Positions 42,641 through 51,333 are shown, counted from the first letter of the stretch. The stretch: DNA of 64,000 nt from Streptomyces sp. CMB-StM0423 (GCF_002847285.1 NZ_CP025407.1:806001-870000); one strand, 5' to 3'. Made by a program: numbers and translations. Notes: generated by a model from the sequence alone, not told the origin.

Positions 42641-43990
42641 GTGGCGGACGACGTCGGGGAGCTGATCGAGCGGCTGGCCCTGTGGCGGACCGGGGACGGC
42701 GGCTACGACGAGGTGAGCCTCCGGGAACGGGCGATCCTGGCGCTGCAGGAGCGGGGTCCCGATGTCGTCCCCGTGCTCGTCGACCGGCTCGACGCCCTCC
42801 TCGCCGACCACGCCGCGCACCTGGAGCGGGTCGGGGCCGTCACCGCGGTGTGGGACGCCTGGTACGAGGAGGGTGACGCCCTCGTCGACGAGCACGGCGT
42901 GGGCAAGGTGCTCGAACTGGAGCGGTACCGCACCGTCCCCAGCGACAGCCTCCCCCAGCGCGAGCCCCGGGACGAGCACTACCAGGACCCGTACGACCTC
43001 AAGCAGGGCCTCGTGGAGGCGCTGCGCCGCATCGGCGACGACCGGGCCGCGCCCGTCTACGGCCGCGCGCTGCGCGACCGGGCCTGCATCCACTACGCCG
43101 CGACGGCGCTGCGCGGCACGCACCTCGACGGCGCCGTGCCCGCGCTGCTCGACGCCGCCGCGAGCATCGAGCCCGACGACATGGCCTTCCCCGAGGTGCT
43201 GCGCACGCTGGAGCACTACGGCGCCACGACGGCGCAGATACGGGCCCGGTTCGAGACCGAGTCCGGGCCGCAGGCCCGGGTCAGCCTGATGCACGTGATG
43301 AGAAAGCTGCCCGCTGACGGCTCCGGCCGGCCGGCGGACGAGGAGATCGCCGACGCGCTCGTCTACCTCGCGATGAGCCGGTCGCCCACGGACCGGCGCG
43401 GGGCCGTCAGGGAGCTGAAGGCGCTCGGCACGCTCGACGCGTTACCGGGGAACGCGGGGGACGCGCGCGGCGCGTGGGACCAGGACTTCGGGGGCGCCGT
43501 CATGGACGCGCCGCCGCCCGCCGAGGCGGTCCACGCCGCAATCGTCCTCGCCGCGCACGGCAACCCGCCAGGACACGACGGCGAACTCCGGCGCCGGCTG
43601 CGGCACATGGCCGAGGACGCCCCGTCCGCGGCGCGCGCCGTCACCGCCGTGCTCGCGCGCGAGCCGCGGGCCCCCGACGCCGAGCTGGAGCTCGCGCTGC
43701 GGCTGGCCCTGCGGCTCCACCCCGACCGGGTGGCGGAGCACCTGCCGCTGCTCCGCGCGCTGCACGGGCTCACTTCGTACCCGGCGGGACGCGACGGCGC
43801 GCTGCGCGCGCTGCGCCGCGACGGGATGCTGTTCGTGCTGATGCTGCACGAGGACCCGGTGCTCCGCGAGGAGGCCCGGGCGGTCTTCGAGGACGTGGCC
43901 GAGCCGGAGGACCGGGGGCGGTTCGCGGAGTACGAGGCGCTGCGGCTGGGCACCTGGGGGCGGCTGGCGCGCAAGTTCAAGCGGCGCTGA
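42641..43990 (+). CDS. HEAT-repeat-like protein
   Basis: A 449-residue all-helical soluble protein that starts with acidic/Leu helices (DDVGELIERLALW) and repeats of ~35-40 residues (GLVEALRRIGDDRAAPVYGRALRD, YAATALRGTHLDGAVPALLDAAA, VLRTLEHYGATTAQIRARF), typical of HEAT scaffolds. Partner unknown. The gene contains a TTA leucine codon (43442-43444), so it may depend on the bldA tRNA. Confidence 0.82.
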   Translation: MADDVGELIERLALWRTGDGGYDEVSLRERAILALQERGPDVVPVLVDRLDALLADHAAHLERVGAVTAVWDAWYEEGDALVDEHGVGKVLELERYRTVPSDSLPQREPRDEHYQDPYDLKQGLVEALRRIGDDRAAPVYGRALRDRACIHYAATALRGTHLDGAVPALLDAAASIEPDDMAFPEVLRTLEHYGATTAQIRARFETESGPQARVSLMHVMRKLPADGSGRPADEEIADALVYLAMSRSPTDRRGAVRELKALGTLDALPGNAGDARGAWDQDFGGAVMDAPPPAEAVHAAIVLAAHGNPPGHDGELRRRLRHMAEDAPSAARAVTAVLAREPRAPDAELELALRLALRLHPDRVAEHLPLLRALHGLTSYPAGRDGALRALRRDGMLFVLMLHEDPVLREEARAVFEDVAEPEDRGRFAEYEALRLGTWGRLARKFKRR

Positions 43991-44121
43991 GCGGGCGGGC
44001 GCTGGGAGAATCCCCGCGGTTCCGGCGTCCGTGTCCCCGGCGTGCGCGGGGCAGTTGAGGTACGTACCGCCCTGTCCGCCGAGTTCGCCGCCATGCCGGC
44101 CGGAGTGGGGCGTCTCGTGGA

Positions 44122-44916
44122 TCAGCGGGGCGCGACGGCCTCGCCGTCCCCCTCCTCGCCGTTGCGGACGGCCGCGAGCCGGCGGCGTACGGGGGCGTAG
44201 TGCGCCGCGACGGCCCGGGTGAAGGCGGCCGGGTCGCCGCTGCGCGCGGCGTGCACGAGGGCCGCGTGCGCGGCGGCCGTCTCCGCCCGGTCCTCGCGCG
44301 TGGCCATCCGCAACTGCGGGGCGACGATGGCGTACACGTCCCAGAAGGCCATCGAGAGCTGCCCCATCAGCTCGTTTCCCAGCGGCTCGGCCAGCAGGGC
44401 GTGGAAGGCCCGGTCCGCCGCCACGAAGTCCGCCTCCCCGCCGCCCGCGTCCGCACGCGTCTTCTCCGCCAGCCCCTCCAGCGCGTCGAGCCGGTCGCCG
44501 TCGAGCCGGGCCACGATCCGCTCCGCCATCCCCCGCTCGAACAGCTCCCGCACGTCAACGAGATCGGCCATCACCTGCACGTCGCCCTCCGGGTCGAGCA
44601 GCCCGCGGAACGCGAGGCTCTCGACGAGCGCCGACAGGCTCAGCCTGCCGACGTAGGTGCCGTGCCCGTGCCGTACGTCGACGATGTCGAGGGCGTGGAG
44701 CGTCTTGACCGCCTCGCGGACACTGGAGCGGCTGGCGCCGAGGGCGGCGCACAGGTCGGCCTCGGTGGGCAGCGGGTCGCCGGGGCGCAGCCGGTTGGCG
44801 AGGATGTAGCGCTTGATGCCCTCGGTGACCTCCAGCCGGAGCAGGGATCTGCCGGTGGGTGTCCCGGCCGCGCGAGCCGCGCTCGTACGGACGTCCATGG
44901 CACGGGCCTCGGTCAT
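44122..44916 (-). CDS. GntR/FadR-family regulator, likely of the nan operon
   Basis: A 264-residue regulator. The N-terminal GntR winged helix reads GIKRYILANRLRPGDPLPTEADLCAALGASRSSVREAVKTLHALDIVDVRHGHGTYV, and the C-terminal FCD domain includes VMADLVDVRELFERGMAERIVARL and AFHALLAEPLGNELM. It is divergent from the ROK kinase/NanE operon. An ATCAGA-CA-TCTGAT palindrome lies 71 bp upstream of its start, so it probably represses this operon and itself until an amino sugar phosphate binds. The start at ATG 44916 has GGGAG 8 bases upstream. Confidence 0.9.
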   Translation of the reverse strand: MTEARAMDVRTSAARAAGTPTGRSLLRLEVTEGIKRYILANRLRPGDPLPTEADLCAALGASRSSVREAVKTLHALDIVDVRHGHGTYVGRLSLSALVESLAFRGLLDPEGDVQVMADLVDVRELFERGMAERIVARLDGDRLDALEGLAEKTRADAGGGEADFVAADRAFHALLAEPLGNELMGQLSMAFWDVYAIVAPQLRMATREDRAETAAAHAALVHAARSGDPAAFTRAVAAHYAPVRRRLAAVRNGEEGDGEAVAPR

Positions 44917-44986
44917 GCGCGCACACTCCCGCCTCTTGACCCGTTTCGACCCCCGGGCTACGGTCACACGCTATCAGGCATCGGAC

Positions 44987-45000
44987 ATCAGACATCTGAT
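44987..45000. promoter_or_regulatory. Palindromic operator ATCAGACATCTGAT (nan operon)
   Basis: A perfect 14-bp inverted repeat (ATCAGA-CA-TCTGAT) with direct partial repeats to its left (ATCAGGCATCGGACATCAG). It lies between the divergent GntR and ROK/NanE genes, the expected place for a FadR-type operator. Confidence 0.65.
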
Positions 45001-45052
45001 CTCTTGCTCCTCTCGTTCTGCTCCACCTGCCTCTGCCCCCGCCTTCGTTGAC

Positions 45053-45115
45053 ATGCCGTACGTACCGGGAGGACGCGTGCCCCGCCGCAACCGACCCGCC
45101 GCCGGGCCGCGATGA
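45053..45115 (+). CDS. Possible 20-residue leader frame before ROK kinase
   Basis: ATG 45053 (or GTG 45077 with GGGAGGA just upstream) opens a frame ending RRNRPAAGPR whose TGA overlaps the ROK ATG (ATGA). The strong SD belongs to the short frame, not to the ROK ATG, so kinase translation is probably coupled to it. Function unknown. Confidence 0.45.
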   Translation: MPYVPGGRVPRRNRPAAGPR

Positions 45116-46044
45116 CCGTCGTCGCCGCGCTCGACATCGGCGGTACGAAGACCGCCGCCGCCCTGGTCGACGAGAACGGGCGGCTGCTGCACCGCCGCAC
45201 CGCGCCCACGCCGGCCGCCGCCGGGCCCGCGGCGGTCCTCGACGCCGCGGCGGCGGCCGTGGCGGAACTGGCCGCGGAGGGCGGCCCGTACGCGGCCGTC
45301 GGCGTCGGCAGCGCGGGTGTGATCGACGCCGCGGCCGGCACCGTGCTCTCCGCCACCGCCGCACTGCCCGGGTGGACCGGCACCGCGCTCCGCGACGAAC
45401 TCGGCCGCCGCCTCGGCGTACCCGTCGCCGTCGACAACGACGTGCACGCGCACGCGCTCGGCGAGACCTGGCGCGGCGCGGCGGCCGGCCGTGCGCACGT
45501 GCTGCTCGTCGCGGCGGGCACCGGCATCGGCGGCTCGCTGATCCTCGGCGGCCGGCCCCACCGGGGCGCCCGCTCCGCGGCGGGACACCTGGGCCACCTG
45601 CCCGTCCCGTACGCGGCGGGCCGCCCGTGCGCCTGCGGCGGTACGGGCCACGCGGAGGCGGTCGCGGCGGGTCCGGCGATGGCGGCGGAGTACGGCCGCC
45701 GCGCCGGGGAGGCGGCGGGGGAGGACCCGGCTACGGGCCGCGGTCTCGCGGTCGTCGCGGAGCGGGCGGCGGCCGGGGACGCGGTGGCGGTGGCGGTGCT
45801 GACGGAGGGCGCGGCGGCGCTGGGCGAGGCCGTGGGCGGGCTCGTCAACGCGCTCGACCCCGAACTCGTCCTCGTCACCGGCGGCGTGAGCCGGTGCGGC
45901 CCGGTCTGGTGGCGCCCGCTGCGCGCGGCGATCACGGCGACGGCGCTGCCCCTGCTGTCGGACGTCCCGGTCGTGCCGGGAGAGCTGGGAGACGACGCGG
46001 CGCTGCTCGGCGCCGCACGGCTCGCGCTGGAGGCGGTCGCGTGA
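45112..46044 (+). CDS. ROK-family sugar kinase, likely N-acetylmannosamine kinase
   Basis: A 310-residue ROK kinase: phosphate-binding ALDIGGTKTAAALVDENG, catalytic VDNDVHAHALGE, GTGIGGSLILGG. The ROK zinc motif reads CACGGTGHAEA, with His in the place of the usual third Cys. It overlaps the following nanE gene (GTGA), so ManNAc kinase (NanK), which gives ManNAc-6-phosphate, is the best guess. NanA and a sialic-acid transporter are not in the window, so the pathway is only partly present here. Confidence 0.86.
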   Translation: MTVVAALDIGGTKTAAALVDENGRLLHRRTAPTPAAAGPAAVLDAAAAAVAELAAEGGPYAAVGVGSAGVIDAAAGTVLSATAALPGWTGTALRDELGRRLGVPVAVDNDVHAHALGETWRGAAAGRAHVLLVAAGTGIGGSLILGGRPHRGARSAAGHLGHLPVPYAAGRPCACGGTGHAEAVAAGPAMAAEYGRRAGEAAGEDPATGRGLAVVAERAAAGDAVAVAVLTEGAAALGEAVGGLVNALDPELVLVTGGVSRCGPVWWRPLRAAITATALPLLSDVPVVPGELGDDAALLGAARLALEAVA

Positions 46045-46784
46045 GCGCGCGGAGCGGCTTCGGCGATCGCGACGGCGACGGCTGCCGGGGCGGGGCTGGG
46101 GCTCTTCTCGCGCGACTGCGCGGGCGGTTGGTGGTCTCCTGCCAGGCGTACCCGGGCGAGCCGCTGCGCGACCCCGACACCATGCGCCGCATGGCGCTGG
46201 CCGTGCTCGACGGCGGGGCCGCGGGCATCCGCGCGCAGGGGCTCGCGGACCTGCGGGCGATCCGGGCCGCGACCGGCGCGCCGCTGATCGGGCTCTGGAA
46301 GGACGGGGACGGCGGCGTCGTCATCACGCCCACGGCGGCGCACGCGCGGGCGGTCGCGGAGGCTGGCGCGGACGTCGTCGCCGTCGACGCCACGGCCCGC
46401 CCGCGGCCGGACGGCCGGGACGTGGCGGAGTCGTTCGAGGCGGTGCGGCGGGCGGGCAGGCTCGTGATGGCCGATGTCTCGACGTACGAGGAGGGGCTGC
46501 GGGCGGCCGACTCGGGCGCCGACCTGATCGGCACCACCCTCTCCGGCTACACCGACCGCTCCCCCGCCCCCGGCGCGGGTCCCGACCTCGCTCTGGTGGA
46601 GCGGCTGGCGGCGGCGGTGCGGGTGCCGGTGCTCGCGGAGGGGCGGATCGGGACGCCGGCCGAGGCGGCGGAGGCGCTGGCGCGCGGTGCGTACGCGGTG
46701 GTCGTCGGTACGGCGATCACCCACCCGACAACCCTCACCCGCCAGTTCACCACCGCACTCGACGCCACCCGCCCCCGCGGGTGA
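46041..46784 (+). CDS. nanE: N-acetylmannosamine-6-phosphate 2-epimerase
   Basis: A 247-residue TIM-barrel epimerase of the NanE type, converting ManNAc-6-P to GlcNAc-6-P. Family sequence: LVVSCQAYPGEPLRDPDTMRRMALAVLDGGAAGIRAQG, IGLWKDGDGGVVITPT, ADVVAVDATARPRP, LIGTTLSGYT, VPVLAEGRIGTPAEAAEAL and GAYAVVVGTAITHP. The start overlaps the kinase stop. The first ~30 residues are a poorly conserved Gly-rich lead. Product feeds into N-acetylglucosamine catabolism. Confidence 0.93.
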   Translation: MSARSGFGDRDGDGCRGGAGALLARLRGRLVVSCQAYPGEPLRDPDTMRRMALAVLDGGAAGIRAQGLADLRAIRAATGAPLIGLWKDGDGGVVITPTAAHARAVAEAGADVVAVDATARPRPDGRDVAESFEAVRRAGRLVMADVSTYEEGLRAADSGADLIGTTLSGYTDRSPAPGAGPDLALVERLAAAVRVPVLAEGRIGTPAEAAEALARGAYAVVVGTAITHPTTLTRQFTTALDATRPRG

Positions 46785-46809
46785 CCCGGCCCGGCGCGCC
46801 CTGACGATC

Positions 46810-46850
46810 GACGAATGACAACTGACAGATAACAGATGACTGTCATCGTC
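46810..46850. terminator. Hairpin between nanE and lamin-tail gene
   Basis: GACGAATGACA pairs with TGTCATCGTC (one bulged A); inner segments can also pair. It lies in the gap between convergent genes and is less GC-rich than its surroundings. Confidence 0.45.
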
Positions 46851-46918
46851 CGCGAAACAACAGCACACGCACGGGAAGCCCAGCGCCCGCCCCCTCCTCG
46901 GCCGTCCGCCCTCAGCCG

Positions 46919-47416
46919 TCAGCCGTGGTACGAGATGTAGCCGTTACCGTCCCGGTCGTTGGCGCTCTTGGTGTACTTGTGCACGTCCGCCCGGCTGCCG
47001 CTCGACTTGACCAGGTAGATCGTGTCCTTGTCGTTGTTCCACATGAAGTTGCAGTTGTCGCGGTAGACGACGTTGTCCGCGTCCGAGTCGCGGCCGTTAC
47101 CGCCGCGCAGCTTCACCTGGTCGCCGGGCTGCAGATAGTGGTTCGCGCGGAACGTGAACCGGTTCCCGGCGGCGTCCTTGACGACCCATCCTTTCAGGTT
47201 CACCGTCCGGCTGGACGAGTAGTTCTTGATCGCCAGATATTCCTTGTGGGTGTTCCCGCCGGAACACCTGTTGGAATCCCGGCCGGGTGCGTCGTACTGG
47301 ACGCCGCGGACCTTCAGCGGCGAGCTGTACTCGGCGGCCTGTGCCGGCGTGACGGCGAGCATCGTCAGCGCGCCGCCGGCGGCGGCGATGGCGGTGACGA
47401 CTCCGTGGTTGCGCAT
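46919..47416 (-). CDS. Secreted lamin-tail-domain protein
   Basis: A 165-residue protein with a Sec signal peptide (VVTAIAAAGGALTMLAVTPAQA, cleavage before AEYSS) and one lamin tail (LTD) immunoglobulin-like domain: KVRGVQYDAPGRDSN, EYLAIKNYSSSRTVNLKGWVVKDAAGNRFTF, YLQPGDQVKLRGGNG, DNVVYRDNCNFMWNNDKDTIYLV. Two Cys may form a disulphide. Such small extracellular LTD proteins are common in streptomycetes and lack known activity. ATG 47416 follows a G-rich SD. Confidence 0.9.
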   Translation of the reverse strand: MRNHGVVTAIAAAGGALTMLAVTPAQAAEYSSPLKVRGVQYDAPGRDSNRCSGGNTHKEYLAIKNYSSSRTVNLKGWVVKDAAGNRFTFRANHYLQPGDQVKLRGGNGRDSDADNVVYRDNCNFMWNNDKDTIYLVKSSGSRADVHKYTKSANDRDGNGYISYHG

Positions 47417-47705
47417 GTGTGCGAACCCCCCATGTCTCGATTCGGCAGGAGGTTATGCGCGTAGCGCCGCACGGCGGGCGTGCCGAGAGGGCACCCGGAA
47501 CGGCCTGTCCGGCCCTTGCGCCACCATGCGCCGTGAGCCCCGGTTTCCACGGGCCGGGGCAGTGCGTTCTCCTTTCGGATGTCCGGCGCGGACGGCTTGG
47601 TGGGCGTAGTCCCACCTCAAGGCGGCCCGGCACCGGTCGGAGGCGGCCAGTGTCCGCGAAGCGGCCCTGGCGTCCAACGGACCAGGGAGGTCAGGATCTT
47701 GAGCC

Positions 47706-48371
47706 ATGCGTGCAGTCGTCTTCGATATGGACGGGACGCTCTTGGACAGCGTCCCCACGGTGTCCCGGGCATACGCCGACGCGATTCACTCGCTCGGCGG
47801 CCCGCCGGTGACGCCGGATGAGGTGGTCGCCGGCTGGCATGTCGGCCACACGGAACTGGTTCTGGCACACTTTCTCGGCCGCGCATGCGGCCCCGCCGAG
47901 GTCGAACGCTTCCACGCGCACCTGGACCCGGCGATCGCCGGGCTGCGCCCTTTCCCCGGCATCCCGGCCCTGCTCGACGACCTCGCCGGCGCGGGCCTGC
48001 GGCTCGGCGTGTTCACGGCGGCCACGCGGCGAGTGGCCGCGAGCATGCTCGCTGCCGCCGGCCTCGGCATGCGGTTCGAGGTGGTCGTCGCCGGCGACGA
48101 GGTGGACCGCCCCAAGCCGGCGCCGGACGGGCTGTTGCTGGCCGGGCGGCGGCTCGGAGTTCCGGCCGGGGCAACCGCATACGCGGGCGACGCCGCAGTC
48201 GACCTCGGCTGCGCCCACGCGGCAGGGGCGCAGGGCGTGCACGCCGCATGGGGCGCGCGCACCGGTGTCGGTGCCGGAGCTCACCTGGTCGCCGTGCGTC
48301 CGCACGATCTGGTCCCCTTGCCGGCGCCGCCCGGCAGGCACACCCCCGGCCCTGTCACCGCCACTGGTTGA
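47706..48371 (+). CDS. HAD-superfamily phosphatase (phosphoglycolate-phosphatase-like)
   Basis: A 221-residue HAD hydrolase. Motif I VFDMDGTLLDS (nucleophile and general-acid Asp), motif II VFTAATRR, motif III RPKPAPDG and motif IV AYAGDAAVDLGCA are present, with a helical cap between motifs I and II. The substrate is unknown. Codon usage is slightly less GC-biased than its neighbours. A hydrophilic C-terminus (PPGRHTPGPVTATG) follows the core. Confidence 0.9.
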   Translation: MRAVVFDMDGTLLDSVPTVSRAYADAIHSLGGPPVTPDEVVAGWHVGHTELVLAHFLGRACGPAEVERFHAHLDPAIAGLRPFPGIPALLDDLAGAGLRLGVFTAATRRVAASMLAAAGLGMRFEVVVAGDEVDRPKPAPDGLLLAGRRLGVPAGATAYAGDAAVDLGCAHAAGAQGVHAAWGARTGVGAGAHLVAVRPHDLVPLPAPPGRHTPGPVTATG

Positions 48372-48545
48372 TTGCCGCGGCCGGCACGGTCGCGTCCGTG
48401 CCGGCCGGCAAGCTCGTCGTACCTGCCGGCCACGGCGCGATTCCTCTGGGGCGGTTGATTTCGCACTCAGCCGCGTGGCGCTGATGGTGCTGCAGATCCC
48501 TCGTCTGCACACGTGGGCGCGGTTCTTCCGAGAGGCGTGCGCCTT

Positions 48546-49067
48546 TCAGGCGACGCCCAGTTTTGCGGCGTCCGGGGCGAAGACCGTCATCCAGTGCGGG
48601 GTGAGCCGGTAGAAGACGACTTCCTCGTCCCAGCGGAAGGCGTTCTCGCCGTAGAAGTCCTTGAAGTACGCGAGGAGTTCCGGCCACTCGGGGTCCGGCT
48701 CCCCCTCCGCCGGGTTGAGGGTGATCGCGTCGCCGTGGGTGAACACGCCGAGGTCCTCGCCGCGCATGTGCGCCACGCTGGCCGCCGGGCGGGCGGTGAG
48801 GTGGCGGGCCTTGGCGGCGGTGCGGGCGGTGCCGAAGTACCAGGTGCCGTGGAGGAAGTGGCCGTCGGCGCCGCTGATGCGGGGTTCGCCCTTGGCGGTC
48901 ACGGTGGACAGGGCGAGGGTGCACATCCCGGTGAGGACGCGGGTGAGCTGGTCGGCGGTGAGTGTGCGGTCGGTGTTGATGATCGAGCGGAGGTGGCCGG
49001 TGGAGCGGGCCAGGGAGGTGTCGAGCAGTTCCTGGAGGCGTCGGAGTTCTTCGGGGGTTTCGCGCAT
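48546..49067 (-). CDS. Pyridoxamine 5'-phosphate oxidase-like (FMN-binding split barrel) protein
   Basis: A 173-residue split-barrel protein: MCTLALSTVTAKGEPRISGADGHFLHGTWYFGTARTAAKARHLTARPAASVAHM. Members bind FMN, F420 or heme and act as oxidoreductases. It is divergent from the ECF sigma gene across 111 bp. There is no sequence relation to the phenazine PhzG beyond the common fold. Confidence 0.86.
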   Translation of the reverse strand: MRETPEELRRLQELLDTSLARSTGHLRSIINTDRTLTADQLTRVLTGMCTLALSTVTAKGEPRISGADGHFLHGTWYFGTARTAAKARHLTARPAASVAHMRGEDLGVFTHGDAITLNPAEGEPDPEWPELLAYFKDFYGENAFRWDEEVVFYRLTPHWMTVFAPDAAKLGVA

Positions 49068-49178
49068 CCGGTCACGGTAGCGGGGCAGGTAGCCCTCGGC
49101 CGGGTGTTCGGGGGTGCGTCACATCGGCGTGTTCTCGCGGGTCAGATACATGAGAGGCGACGGTGAGAGGACCGGGCT

Positions 49179-50114
49179 TTGAAGAGTGAACACGACTGGC
49201 TGGCGGAGCGCTTCGAGACGGATCGGCCCCGGTTGCGCGCGGTGGCGTACCGGATGCTCGGGTCGGTCCCGGAGGCCGACGACGCCGTCCAGGAGGCGTG
49301 GATCCGGCTCAGCCGCTCGGACACCAGCGAGGTGGAGAACCTGCGCGGCTGGGTCACGACGATCGTCGCCCGGGTGTCGCTGAACATGCTGCAGTCCCGC
49401 AGGTCCCGCCCCGAGGTGCTGGTGGACACGTCGGATGCGGGCGATCCGCAGGACGAGCTGTCGCCGGAGGATCCGGAGGAGGAGGCGGTGATCGCCGACT
49501 CGGTCGGGCTGGCGCTCCTCGTCGTCCTGGACACGCTGACGCCGGCCGAACGGCTGGCGTTCGTGCTGCACGACATGTTCGCCGTGCCGTTCGAGGAGAT
49601 CGCGACGATCGTCGACCGCTCCCCCGCCGCTGCCCGGCAGCTCGCCAGCCGGGCGCGGCGGCGTGTGCAGCGGTCGACGCCGACGGCGCGGCGGGGGGAG
49701 GCTTTCGGTGTGTACGATGCCGCCGCCTCTTTCCCTTCGGGGAAGTCGGATCTGGCGACGGCGTTTCTCGCGGCGTCGCGGGAGGGGAATTTCGAGGCGC
49801 TGCTGGCGATGCTGGCGCCGGACATCGTGCTGCGTACGGATGCGGCGGCGATGCGGATGAGTCTGGAGGCCGGGCTGCGGGGGATGCATCCGATCACGGA
49901 TGTGCCGGAGATCCGCGGTGCGGACGCGGTGACGCGGGTGTTCGCGGGACGGACGTGGAATCCGGCTCCGGCGCTGATCGACGGTGCGGCGGGGCTGGTG
50001 TGGCAGGTGCGCGGGCGGCCGCATGTGGCGTTCTGTTTCGCTACGGAGAACGGCAGGATCACGGAGATCGACATCAGGGCCGATCTCGACGGTCTCGCCA
50101 TCGTTTTCGAGTAG
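49179..50114 (+). CDS. ECF sigma factor with SnoaL-like C-terminal domain
   Basis: 311 residues, SigJ/ECF41-like. Region 2 is FETDRPRLRAVAYRMLGSVPEADDAVQEAWIRL and region 4 LTPAERLAFVLHDMFAVPFEEIATIVDRSPAAARQLASRARRRVQ. The C-terminal ~110 residues form an NTF2/SnoaL-like domain (FLAASREGNFEALLAMLAPDIVLRTD) that in this class controls sigma activity in place of an anti-sigma factor. TTG 49179 was chosen for the GAGAGGA box; no anti-sigma gene is adjacent. It lies 88 bp before the methyltransferase gene that opens the phenazine region, so it could control part of the cluster (inference). Confidence 0.92.
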   Translation: MKSEHDWLAERFETDRPRLRAVAYRMLGSVPEADDAVQEAWIRLSRSDTSEVENLRGWVTTIVARVSLNMLQSRRSRPEVLVDTSDAGDPQDELSPEDPEEEAVIADSVGLALLVVLDTLTPAERLAFVLHDMFAVPFEEIATIVDRSPAAARQLASRARRRVQRSTPTARRGEAFGVYDAAASFPSGKSDLATAFLAASREGNFEALLAMLAPDIVLRTDAAAMRMSLEAGLRGMHPITDVPEIRGADAVTRVFAGRTWNPAPALIDGAAGLVWQVRGRPHVAFCFATENGRITEIDIRADLDGLAIVFE

Positions 50115-50201
50115 GCGCCCCGGATGCGGGGCGAATGATAACAGTAACCTGCCACGGTCGGGCTCCTATCAGCCGTCCGGGGCGCGACCTAAGGTGTGTG
50201 C

Positions 50202-51209
50202 ATGGACGAATCTACCGATGTCACCGAGCAGTTGCTGGATTTATCCCAGGGCTATCTGCGGACGGCCGCGTTGCATGCGGCCGCGGAGTTGCGGCTCGCC
50301 GATCTGCTGGCCGGGGGTCCGCGGAGCGCGGACGACCTGGCGGCGGAGGCGGGGCTCGACGGCCCGTATCTGGCACGGCTGCTGCGTTATCTGGCGGCGT
50401 ACGGGGTGTTCCGGCAGGAGGACGACGGCCGGTTCGCGCTGACGCCGCTGGCGCAGTTGCTGCGTGAGGATGTGCCGGGGTCGATGCGCTCGTATGTGGA
50501 GATGCACGGCCACGAGATCTTCCTGCGTTCTGCGACGGGGCTTTCCGAGGCGGTCCGTACGGGCGGGAATCCGTTCGAGGCCGAGTTCGGGATGCCCTTT
50601 TACCAGTATCTGTTCGGCAACCGTGAGCTGGGCATGCGGTTCGACGCGAGTATGGCGTCGTTCTCGGAGGCGTTGAGCGATCAGGTCGCCGCGGCGTACG
50701 ACTTCGGTTCCGCCCGCAAGGTGGTGGACGTGGGCGGTGGCCGCGGCGGGCAGTTGCTGGCGATTCTGCGGCGTAACGCGCATCTTGAGGGCACGCTGAT
50801 GGACCGTGAGCCGGTGGTGGCGGCGCATGTGCTGGATGTGCCGGAGCTGTCGGGCCGGTGGGAGGCGGTGGGCGGCGACTTCTTCGCGGCGGTGCCGGAG
50901 GGTGGGGACGTCTACATCCTGAAGCACGTGCTGGCGAGCTGGCCCGACGATCAGTGCGTGCGGATCCTGGAGGTGTGCCGGGACGCCATGCCGGACGGCG
51001 GCCGGATGCTCATGGTCAACGCGCTGGTGCCGGAGGGGAACGAGCCGCATCCGGCGAAGGACGTGGACATGGTGATGCTGACGGTCCTGAACGGCAAGGG
51101 CAGGACGCAGGCGGAGTACGAGGCTCTGATGCGCAAGGCGGGGCTGGTGCCGGCGCAGGTGCTGCACGTCTCGCCGCACGCCGCGATCATCGAGGCGGCG
51201 AAGGTCTGA
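50202..51209 (+). CDS. SAM-dependent methyltransferase, PhzM-like
   Basis: A 335-residue class I methyltransferase of the O-methyltransferase_2 (hydroxyneurosporene/PhzM) type. The N-terminal dimerisation winged helix reads LHAAAELRLADLLAGGPRSADDLAAEAGLDGPYLARLLRYL. SAM-binding motif: KVVDVGGGRGGQLLAIL; later DVYILKHVLASWPDDQCVRILE. It resembles PhzM, which N-methylates phenazine-1-carboxylate, and phenazine O-methyltransferases; position N or O cannot be decided. It carries a TTA codon near codon 14 (50241-50243). ATG 50202 is preferred (AAGGTG 5 bases upstream) over GTG 50196. It is convergent with phzG. Confidence 0.88.
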   Translation: MDESTDVTEQLLDLSQGYLRTAALHAAAELRLADLLAGGPRSADDLAAEAGLDGPYLARLLRYLAAYGVFRQEDDGRFALTPLAQLLREDVPGSMRSYVEMHGHEIFLRSATGLSEAVRTGGNPFEAEFGMPFYQYLFGNRELGMRFDASMASFSEALSDQVAAAYDFGSARKVVDVGGGRGGQLLAILRRNAHLEGTLMDREPVVAAHVLDVPELSGRWEAVGGDFFAAVPEGGDVYILKHVLASWPDDQCVRILEVCRDAMPDGGRMLMVNALVPEGNEPHPAKDVDMVMLTVLNGKGRTQAEYEALMRKAGLVPAQVLHVSPHAAIIEAAKV

Positions 51210-51236
51210 GACCTGACGGCCGGGGCGCGCCTAGGG

Positions 51237-51290
51237 CGGCGCGGGCGGCCGGCGGCCCGGAGGGATCCGGGGCGCCGGCCGCCCGCGCCG
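51237..51290. terminator. Strong hairpin between methyltransferase and phzG
   Basis: 18-bp stem (51237-51254 with 51273-51290), 18-base loop, in the 124-bp gap between convergent genes; likely a bidirectional terminator. Confidence 0.85.
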
Positions 51291-51333
51291 TTGGCCGTGG
51301 TGCGGGCGCGGCGCCCGCGGGCGCCGCGCGCGG

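Noticed and set aside
48546..49067. PNPOx-like gene considered as a second phzG
   Set aside because: It lacks the PhzG/PdxH sequence pattern and lies outside the cluster, divergent from the sigma factor gene.
50116..50133. Small CGCCCC/GGGGCG hairpin after the ECF sigma gene
   Set aside because: Six-bp stem only; frequent by chance at this GC content.
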